Positions 1 through 5,711 of a stretch of 11,765 nucleotides of DNA are shown in pieces. The stretch comes from Porticoccaceae bacterium (GTDB lineage Bacteria > Pseudomonadota > Gammaproteobacteria > Pseudomonadales > Porticoccaceae). Position numbers and translations under genes: made by a program. The stretch spans positions 1 through 11,765 of the forward strand of contig JAFMBU010000041.1 of NCBI GenBank assembly GCA_017858295.1, read 5' to 3'. The notes below the pieces were generated by a model. That model searched no databases and was not told where the DNA came from. It saw only the letters and a list, made by a program, of their open reading frames with translations. Each line of letters starts with the position of its first letter. Position 1 is the first letter of the stretch.

Positions 1-23
1 CTGTCATCCTTAGCGCACTTACT

Positions 24-60
24 CTGTCATCCTGAGCGAAGCCGAAGGATCTCCTGGCAG
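24..60 (+). repeat. Dispersed palindromic repeat, left copy
   Basis: This 37-nt unit matches the reverse complement of 11683-11718 except for one extra G near its inner end. Its core can fold: ATCCT (30-34) pairs with AGGAT (47-51). The unit is the left arm of a larger imperfect palindrome. TGTCATCCTGA (25-35) is answered by TCAGGATGAACA (about 90-100, one extra base), and GCAGCG (57-62) pairs with CGCTGC (78-83) inside it. A shorter direct copy, CTGTCATCCT, sits at 1-10. It has no coding capacity and resembles REP/MITE-type intergenic repeats. Confidence 0.8.
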
Positions 61-101
61 CGGTTGAGGTCCCGCGTCGCTGCACTCAATCAGGATGAAC
101 A

Positions 102-402
102 ATGAGTGCTAAATCCTGCGATGCACAAAGCTGTTCTGATCGTTTATGGGCGGCATAGTAGGAGTGAATTATTTGACGCACCATCAATTTAAAATTGGCC
201 TCAGGCATGGTTTTTTTTATGTCTCTAGATAACTCAAAATTAAACCTAAAAAGTCCCGTAAATAGTGCTCTAGCGCCCTACCAGCCAATATGTTCAAGAG
301 AGTCTACAGAGGTAAATTTAGGTCTGTTTTAGCACCTCAGTCCCAATGATTTTTAGGGTCTTGGGCCTATTTTTTTAATGCCTGCAATCAATCACCATTT
401 AA
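102..402. other. Gene-free upstream stretch
   Basis: I see no convincing gene here on either strand. The stretch is AT-rich with long T runs near 211-218 and 370-377. GCACTCA (82-88) and TGAGTGC (103-109) form a 7-bp inverted repeat at its left edge, next to the repeat element. CCCAA (342-346) and TTGGG (361-365), followed by CCTATTTTTTT, could be a weak terminator-like structure, but the stem is short and the loop is 14 nt. It probably separates an upstream unit outside the window from the catabolic operon. Confidence 0.45.
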
Positions 403-423
403 AACAATACAAATCGTATCGTT
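403..423 (+). promoter_or_regulatory. Candidate operator, 21-nt imperfect palindrome
   Basis: The half-sites read AAC-N-ATAC, then 5 nt, then GTAT-N-GTT. All seven specified bases of each arm match symmetrically. It ends 70 nt before the alcohol dehydrogenase start. A weak -10-like TAATAT lies at 451-456, with no good -35 in front of it. If that is the promoter, the palindrome centre would be near -50, fitting an activator or an upstream-binding repressor. The spacing is not the T-N11-A pattern usual for LysR proteins. The IclR regulator of the same operon is the first candidate ligand, by inference only. I found no second copy before the minus-strand operon. Confidence 0.4.
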
Positions 424-493
424 ATGCTACTTAAAGACTAAAAATACCTGTAATATCGCCACCATAATCATAAGAATTAAGGGGAGTAAGAAG

Positions 494-1651
494 ATGTCTG
501 TGCAAATCATCCTGCCGCGTATCCTGCAAGTGGGTGCAGGCGCTAGCCAAGAGGCTGGCACTGTAGTCAAAGCTCTGGAATGTCAGCGGCCTTTAATCGT
601 TACCGACAAAATGATGGTGCAGTTGGGTTATGTGGCGCGAATTCAAGAGAGCCTTACCGCTCTGGGTATTCACTCGGATGTGTTTGATGACACGGTTCCC
701 GAACCCACGGTCAGTTCAATTCAGGCTGGGGTCGAGATGGTCCGGGACGGCAGCTATGATTCGATTATTGCGATTGGCGGTGGCAGTCCTATCGACAGTG
801 CCAAGGCGATCAGTATTCTGGGGAAATATGGCGGCGTGATGCGAGACTATAAGTTTCCCCGCATAGTGAGTGAGCCGGGTCTGCCGATTATCGCTATACC
901 TACAACCGCGGGCACCGGCTCTGAAGCCACTCGCGTAACCATTATTACCGATGAAACCAATGACGAAAAAATGCTCTGCGTGGGTATTGGTTTTATGCCT
1001 ACCGCGGCGCTGGTGGACTACGAACTCACTCTCAGTCTGCCTGCTCGCACCACTGCAGACACCGGTATCGATGCCCTTACTCATGCCATGGAAGCCTATG
1101 TCAGTAAGAAGGCTAGCCTCTATAGTGACACTCAGGCGATTGCCGCGATGAAACTACTGGCGCCGAATTTGCGGCGTGTCTTTCACAATGGCAGCGACCG
1201 GGACGCTCGCGAGGCGATGATGCTGGGCTCGACTCTGGCTGGTGTGGCTTTCTCTAACGCCTCGGTGGCTCTGGTCCACGGCATGAGTCGTCCGATTGGC
1301 GCGTTCTATCATGTGCCCCACGGTCTCTCTAATGCCATGCTGCTGCCCGCGGTCACTGAATACTCTATCCCAGCAGCACCAGAGCGCTATGCGGACTGCG
1401 CACGGGCTATGGGCGTAGCTGAGGTGAGCGACAGCGATGAGCAGGCCAATGCCAAGTTGATGACAGAACTCTATGCCATTAATGAAGAATTACAGGTACC
1501 TACACCGGAGCAATTTGGTATTTCTCGGGAACACTTTTTTGGCAATCTTGAGACTATGGCGGAACAGGCCATTGGTTCTGGCTCTCCCGGCAATAATCCC
1601 CGGGTGCCCAGCGCCGACGATATTATTCAGATCTATAAAAAACTTTGGTAG
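494..1651 (+). CDS. Iron-containing (group III) alcohol dehydrogenase
   Basis: Cytosolic NAD(P)-dependent alcohol or hydroxy-acid dehydrogenase, 385 aa, the usual family length. The N-terminal nucleotide-binding domain carries GGGS plus PIDSAK (residues 95-104) and TTAGTGSE (137-144). The C-terminal helical domain carries the metal ligands expected from E. coli FucO: D193, H197 (THAMEAY), H262 (VHGM) and H276 (VPHG). The second-shell His that follows the VHGM motif in FucO (MAHP) is Arg266 here (MSRP). GGGGAG at 481-486 lies 7 nt before the ATG and supports this start. It is first in an operon with a CoA-acylating semialdehyde dehydrogenase, so oxidation of a hydroxy acid such as 3-hydroxypropionate or 3-hydroxyisobutyrate to its semialdehyde is likely. 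DddB of DMSP-degrading bacteria belongs to the same family and has the same neighbour type, but orthology cannot be shown from this sequence. The family is certain; the substrate is inferred. Confidence 0.9.
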   Translation: MSVQIILPRILQVGAGASQEAGTVVKALECQRPLIVTDKMMVQLGYVARIQESLTALGIHSDVFDDTVPEPTVSSIQAGVEMVRDGSYDSIIAIGGGSPIDSAKAISILGKYGGVMRDYKFPRIVSEPGLPIIAIPTTAGTGSEATRVTIITDETNDEKMLCVGIGFMPTAALVDYELTLSLPARTTADTGIDALTHAMEAYVSKKASLYSDTQAIAAMKLLAPNLRRVFHNGSDRDAREAMMLGSTLAGVAFSNASVALVHGMSRPIGAFYHVPHGLSNAMLLPAVTEYSIPAAPERYADCARAMGVAEVSDSDEQANAKLMTELYAINEELQVPTPEQFGISREHFFGNLETMAEQAIGSGSPGNNPRVPSADDIIQIYKKLW

Positions 1652-1667
1652 GTCGTTTTTTATAGAT
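1631..1667 (+). terminator. Intercistronic hairpin with U-rich tail
   Basis: ATCTATAAAAAAC (1631-1643) and GTTTTTTATAGAT (1655-1667) are perfect 13-nt reverse complements around an 11-nt loop, followed by TTTATTTTTT. The left arm encodes the last codons of the alcohol dehydrogenase and its TAG stop (1649-1651) lies in the loop. The stem is AU-rich with only two G-C pairs, so as a terminator it would be weak. It may act as a partial terminator or as an RNA-stability or processing element that sets different expression of the two enzymes. Confidence 0.5.
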
Positions 1668-1717
1668 TTTATTTTTTAATAACGCATATTTACTATTTTA
1701 TTTAAAGGATACAAACC

Positions 1718-3214
1718 ATGGCCACAGTCGGACATTTTATCAACGGTCAACAGATCACTGACGACGGACGCACGCAGGATGTCTATAACCCCTCCACTGG
1801 CGCTGTCAGCAAGCAGGTTTCACTGGCGTCAAAAGCCACAGTTGAAGAGGCGATTGCAGCGGCTCAGGCGGCCTTCCCCGCATGGCGTAATACCCCTGCT
1901 ATTAAGCGTGCTCGAGTGATGTTTAAGTTTAAAGATTTACTGGAACAGAACGCCGATAAAATCTGTCAGATGATTGGCGAAGAGCATGGCAAGATTTCCC
2001 ACGACGCCGCCGGTGAACTGCAGCGCGGTATCGAAAACGTCGAATACGCCTGTGGCGCACCGGAACTGTTAAAAGGTGAGCACAGTAAAAATGTTGCCCC
2101 GGGCATCGACTCCTGGAGCGAGTTTCAGCCTCTGGGTGTGGTCGCCGGAATCACCCCGTTTAACTTTCCCGCTATGGTGCCTCTGTGGATGTATCCCATG
2201 GCTATCGTCTGCGGCAATTGTTTTATTCTCAAGCCCTCAGAGCGAGATCCCAGTTCCACTCTCTATATAGCCTCGCTGCTCAAAGAAGCGGGTCTGCCGG
2301 ACGGCGTGATGAATGTGGTTAATGGCGACAAGGAAGCGGTGGATACTCTACTCCATGACGAACATATCAAGGCGGTTAGCTTTGTCGGCTCCACGCCTAT
2401 TGCAGAATATATTTATGCTACTGCCAGTGCCAATGGCAAGCGCTGCCAGGCTCTCGGGGGGGCAAAAAATCACGCCATAGTGATGCCCGATGCGGATATG
2501 GACAATGCCGTAAACCAACTGCTGGGCGCCGCATTTGGCAGTTCCGGTGAACGCTGTATGGCGCTCTCTGTTGCAGTGGCGGTTGGCGATGCCGCCGGTG
2601 ATGCCCTGGTGAGTAAAATGACTGCGGCTATGGAGGCTCTAAAGGTGGGTCCCTTTAACGACAGTAACAATGACTTTGGCCCAGTGATTACCCAGCAGCA
2701 TCAGCAAAAAGTTGTGGGCTATATCGACAGTGCTGAGCAGCAAGGGGCGACCATTGTGGTGGACGGTCGCACGCCTGAGATCGCCGGCCATGAAAATGGC
2801 TTCTTTGTGGGTGGCACCCTAATCGACAGTGTTACTGCGGATATGGAAAGCTATAAAGCCGAAATTTTTGGTCCGGTATTACAGGTTATGCGTGTCGATA
2901 GCATGCAGGCGGCGATGGATCTGATCGACGCCCATGAATACGGTAACGGCACCTGCATATTCACCCGCGACGGTGAAGCGGCGCGCTACTTCTCAGACAA
3001 TATCCAAGTAGGTATGGTGGGCATTAACATTCCCCTGCCAGTGCCTGTGGCCTACCATAGCTTTGGTGGCTGGAAGCGTTCGCTGTTTGGTGATCTGCAC
3101 GCCTATGGCCCAGATGCAGTGCGCTTCTATACTAAGCGTAAAACCATCACTCAGCGCTGGCCTTCGGCCGGTGTCCGTGAAGGTGCTCTGTTCTCTATGC
3201 CGACAATGAGTTAA
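1718..3214 (+). CDS. mmsA: CoA-acylating methylmalonate-semialdehyde dehydrogenase
   Basis: Catalyses NAD- and CoA-dependent conversion of methylmalonate semialdehyde to propionyl-CoA, or malonate semialdehyde to acetyl-CoA, with loss of CO2, in the cytosol. It is 498 aa, full length for the family. It shows the substrate-side Asn in PFNFP (N149), the cofactor Lys in LKPSE (K172), FVGSTPIAEY (222-231) and the nucleophile C280 in SSGERCMALS. GGAKNH (247-252) carries Asn251 where hydrolytic aldehyde dehydrogenases have the general-base Glu, the hallmark of the CoA-acylating MMSDH clade. The ending LFSMPTM is also typical. AAAGGA at 1704-1709, 8 nt upstream, supports the ATG. It lies 66 nt after the alcohol dehydrogenase and 14 nt before the IclR gene. 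Valine, beta-alanine or 3-hydroxypropionate catabolism are all possible. Beside an Fe-type alcohol dehydrogenase, a DddC-like role (malonate semialdehyde to acetyl-CoA) is attractive. Confidence 0.92.
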   Translation: MATVGHFINGQQITDDGRTQDVYNPSTGAVSKQVSLASKATVEEAIAAAQAAFPAWRNTPAIKRARVMFKFKDLLEQNADKICQMIGEEHGKISHDAAGELQRGIENVEYACGAPELLKGEHSKNVAPGIDSWSEFQPLGVVAGITPFNFPAMVPLWMYPMAIVCGNCFILKPSERDPSSTLYIASLLKEAGLPDGVMNVVNGDKEAVDTLLHDEHIKAVSFVGSTPIAEYIYATASANGKRCQALGGAKNHAIVMPDADMDNAVNQLLGAAFGSSGERCMALSVAVAVGDAAGDALVSKMTAAMEALKVGPFNDSNNDFGPVITQQHQQKVVGYIDSAEQQGATIVVDGRTPEIAGHENGFFVGGTLIDSVTADMESYKAEIFGPVLQVMRVDSMQAAMDLIDAHEYGNGTCIFTRDGEAARYFSDNIQVGMVGINIPLPVPVAYHSFGGWKRSLFGDLHAYGPDAVRFYTKRKTITQRWPSAGVREGALFSMPTMS

Positions 3215-3228
3215 GGGGCTTAATGTAA

Positions 3229-4011
3229 ATGGCAACCAGCGCGCGAGAAAAAGGCTCTAGCATCAGCCGGGTAATGGATATTATTGAGGCGGTATCGAAA
3301 GCTGAGCGACCATTGTCGCCCGGGGATCTCGCTTTGCTTTTGGCTATTCCGAAACCGAGTATTCATCGTTTGCTCAATCAATTGGAAAAGGATGGCGTGG
3401 TGCAGACCAATATGCGCGGGCTGATTGTCCCCGGCCTGCGCTTACACGGTGTCGCTTGGGGTGTGCTGCACAGCCAGCGTTTTAGCGCTGCGCGGCGGGC
3501 AATTCTGCAGCAGCTCACCGAGCAAACTGGGGAGACCTGCGGCATTGCCATAGCCACTGGCAGCGAGATGATTTACTACGATCGGGTGCAGTCAGACTGG
3601 CCTCTGCAGCTCAACTTGCCAGTAGGCAGTCACACGCCGGCCTGGTGTACTGCCAGTGGCAAACTGTATCTCAGCTCGCTGCCCAAGCAGCGGCGGCAGA
3701 AAATTATTAGCCATCTGCCACTGCGCCAATATGCACGCAATACAATTATCGATGTGGCGCAATTAGAGGCGGATCTGGCGACTACTAGACAGCGCCAGAT
3801 CGGCACTGACAATGAAGAGTTTGTCGACGGTATGACGGGCTGCGCTGTGCCTATTTTGGACGCCGAGGGGAGGCTCTGTGCCTGCCTGTTTATACATGCC
3901 CCACTATTGCGTAAAAGCCTTGATCAATTGCTCAGTTACAGTGATATTCTGCACACAGCAGCTGCCGAATTAGGCACACTGATTGACGGCCCAGACAGTG
4001 CGACCGGGTGA
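3229..4011 (+). CDS. IclR-family transcriptional regulator
   Basis: DNA-binding regulator of 260 aa, a normal IclR length. Residues about 12-60 form the N-terminal winged helix-turn-helix, with ISRVMDIIEAV, the recognition-helix region IPKPSIHRLLNQLEKDG and a short wing. Residues about 80-255 form the GAF-like IclR effector domain, with TGETCGIAI, LPVGSHTPAWCTASGKL and, near its end, DNEEFVDGMTGCAVPI followed by AEGRLCACLFI. The start lies 14 nt after the mmsA stop, with AAGGGG (3213-3218) overlapping that stop as ribosome site, so the two are co-transcribed. It probably senses a small carboxylate intermediate of the pathway and controls this operon, perhaps through the palindrome at 403-423; that link is inference. 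The ligand cannot be predicted. Confidence 0.9.
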   Translation: MATSAREKGSSISRVMDIIEAVSKAERPLSPGDLALLLAIPKPSIHRLLNQLEKDGVVQTNMRGLIVPGLRLHGVAWGVLHSQRFSAARRAILQQLTEQTGETCGIAIATGSEMIYYDRVQSDWPLQLNLPVGSHTPAWCTASGKLYLSSLPKQRRQKIISHLPLRQYARNTIIDVAQLEADLATTRQRQIGTDNEEFVDGMTGCAVPILDAEGRLCACLFIHAPLLRKSLDQLLSYSDILHTAAAELGTLIDGPDSATG

Positions 4012-4013
4012 CC

Positions 4014-4018
4014 GGGAG
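4014..4018 (+). promoter_or_regulatory. Ribosome binding site deciding the LysR start
   Basis: GGGAG lies only 2 nt before the first ATG (4021) but 8 nt before a second in-frame ATG (4027). The usual spacing favours 4027, which shortens the protein by two residues. Confidence 0.6.
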
Positions 4019-4026
4019 AGATGAAA

Positions 4027-4941
4027 ATGATTAAGAAAAGACTACCCCCACTGAACTGGTTGCGCTCCTTTGAAGCCGCAGCCCGGCATCGCAATTTCAC
4101 TCTGGCTGCCGCTGAATTAAATATGACTCAGGCGACTATCAGCCAGCAGATTAAAGGTCTTGAATCACAGCTTGGCTGTGCCCTATTTATTCGTTTGCCC
4201 CGGGGTTTAGAGCTCACCGATGCTGCGCGAGCCTATATTCCCGGAGTTCGAGAATCCATTGAAAAGCTCTCTGTGGTGACCGATGAAGTGTTCGGCAAAG
4301 AGCGCAGCCACACGCTGACAGTGCGCAGTAACCTGGTCTTTTTCAATACCTGGCTGGCACCGCGACTGGCGGATTTTCGGCATAATTATCCGGATATTGA
4401 TCTGCGCTTTACCAGCAACATTTGGTTGGATTCGGTGAATAAAGAAGCGGATATAGAAATTCGCTATGGCAAAGGCATGTGGCCTGACCTGATCAGTGAT
4501 CGGTTGACCTGGGATCAGTTGATTCCGGTCTGCAGCCCACAGGTTTTAGGCCCTGATCAAACCAGTAAAAATGCCGCACCTCCGGCCACTGCGGAACAGC
4601 TGACAGAGCATACGCTGCTCCATGTGATCGGTTATGAGGAAGGCTGGGGACACTGGCTAAAAAAACTCGGCCATCACAATATCGATGCCTCTCAGGGCAT
4701 CCACTTTGACTCGTTGATTACGGCAATGGAAATGGCGGTGCATGGCCATGGCATTGCCCTTAGTCGCACATCTATAGCCTCGACCTTGCTCGAATCTGGA
4801 AAGCTAATAAAACCCTTTGAGGCTGGCGTCGCAACCGAGGAGGCATTCTTTGTCGCCATCCCATCGAACAAGCCTATACAGCACCATGTGCAGGCCTTTC
4901 GCAGCTGGATTATTCACCAGGGGCAGAACGCCCGCTATTGA
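4027..4941 (+). CDS. LysR-family regulator, GcvA-like
   Basis: DNA-binding regulator of about 304 aa, normal for LysR proteins. The N-terminal winged HTH opens with LPPLNWLRSFEAAARHRNFT and continues AAELNMTQATISQQIKGLE, the strongly conserved GcvA/AmpR/TrpI-type start. After a linker helix, residues about 98-300 form a periplasmic-binding-protein-like effector domain containing DIEIRYG and the late motif HGHGIALSR. The start was moved from 4021 to 4027 because of ribosome-site spacing. It follows the IclR stop by 15 nt in the same direction, whereas LysR genes are more often divergent from their target. DMSP catabolic clusters carry a LysR regulator, DddR, but I cannot claim orthology. It may control either operon. 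It ends 30 nt before the convergent operon's last stop codon. Confidence 0.9.
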   Translation: MIKKRLPPLNWLRSFEAAARHRNFTLAAAELNMTQATISQQIKGLESQLGCALFIRLPRGLELTDAARAYIPGVRESIEKLSVVTDEVFGKERSHTLTVRSNLVFFNTWLAPRLADFRHNYPDIDLRFTSNIWLDSVNKEADIEIRYGKGMWPDLISDRLTWDQLIPVCSPQVLGPDQTSKNAAPPATAEQLTEHTLLHVIGYEEGWGHWLKKLGHHNIDASQGIHFDSLITAMEMAVHGHGIALSRTSIASTLLESGKLIKPFEAGVATEEAFFVAIPSNKPIQHHVQAFRSWIIHQGQNARY

Positions 4942-4960
4942 AACCTTGTAACCCATACCA

Positions 4961-4979
4961 GTGACTAGATTTTAGTCAC
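4961..4979. terminator. Small hairpin shared by two convergent operons
   Basis: GTGACTA (4961-4967) and TAGTCAC (4973-4979) are a perfect 7-bp inverted repeat around GATTT. Two flanking C-G pairs could extend it past one mismatch. It lies in the 30-nt gap between the operon ends and takes in the TAA stop (4972-4974) and last codons of the minus-strand gene. Neither side has a run of T, so it is a poor intrinsic terminator. A bidirectional pause or RNA-end protection is plausible. Confidence 0.45.
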
Positions 4980-5703
4980 CGGCACCAGCACGAGAACTCT
5001 CGGTGGACTCCACCAGCACCCGAGCGACCAGTTCATTGAGGGTTTTCCACAGCGCTTCATCGATCTCTATGCCCTGCTCCACTGAGTCTAAGTAGCAGGC
5101 CTGCATATCCTCTGCTGAGACAGTCTCAAGAAATTCACCAAACTCCAGCTCTTTGGCAAATTGCCGCTCTATTACCGCCATATCCGTACCGGAAAAAATT
5201 CGCAGGGACTGAGAATCAAATTCACCGGTCATGGTGAAAGTTTGATATTCCGGCAGTTCAGCACCGGGCGCAATGGATACTTTGACGCAGTAATCCGACT
5301 GCCGCCAATAAGCAATAAAGGCCAGATTGCGCCGCGCTGCTTTCACCAGGCGCTGCAGTATAAAGGTGCGGTTGTAACAGTTGGTCAGCTCTAGGGCGGC
5401 CCAAGAACCCTTAATCACCTGAGCGCTGATCAGATCAACCGCCTCGCTGCCACAGAGCAAAATCGATGTGCCTTTACCATCGAGCATAGAGTGATGCTCG
5501 TCTTCCTGGACCAGATCCGCATGCACAGGTCCGATGGTATTGAGGTAGGTCAGTATCGCCTGCAAGCGATCAAAGCCATCGAAACCATGGGTCTCTAGCC
5601 AGACCACCATATCCGCGGCATCATAATAATCGCCAGACTGAAAACCTAGCGCTTCGAAGGCCTTTTTTAAGGTCGCCGTCAATTCGTTCTTTGAGACTTT
5701 CAT
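4972..5703 (-). CDS. DUF3726-like protein of unknown function
   Basis: Protein of 243 aa with no signal peptide or membrane segment, so probably cytosolic. The N-terminal pattern, SKNEL then a helix, AADMVVWLETHG (29-40) and GFDRLQAIL (43-51), matches my memory of the DUF3726 family. The order of elements also resembles the N-terminal part of the malate/L-lactate dehydrogenase Ldh_2 family: a helix ending in GxxRL, a Gly-Pro turn (58-59), MLDGKGTSILLCGSEAVDL (73-91), then an ELTNCYNRTFILQRLVKAA stretch. The protein is about 100 residues shorter than those enzymes. Where they have SHG before the RL pair, this has FDG, so the conserved His is missing. It starts 8 nt after the 585-residue gene with no clear ribosome site, suggesting translational coupling and a joint role. 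Function unknown; catalysis of the Ldh_2 kind looks doubtful. Confidence 0.7.
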   Translation of the reverse strand: MKVSKNELTATLKKAFEALGFQSGDYYDAADMVVWLETHGFDGFDRLQAILTYLNTIGPVHADLVQEDEHHSMLDGKGTSILLCGSEAVDLISAQVIKGSWAALELTNCYNRTFILQRLVKAARRNLAFIAYWRQSDYCVKVSIAPGAELPEYQTFTMTGEFDSQSLRIFSGTDMAVIERQFAKELEFGEFLETVSAEDMQACYLDSVEQGIEIDEALWKTLNELVARVLVESTESSRAGAGD

Positions 5704-5711
5704 AGGCTTGC

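Noticed and set aside
342..365. Terminator-like CCCAA/TTGGG pair before a T run
   Set aside because: The stem is only 5 bp with a 14-nt loop, too weak to call as a separate terminator.
716..1084. 122-residue minus-strand frame inside the alcohol dehydrogenase
   Set aside because: Antisense shadow; the plus-strand frame has all family motifs.
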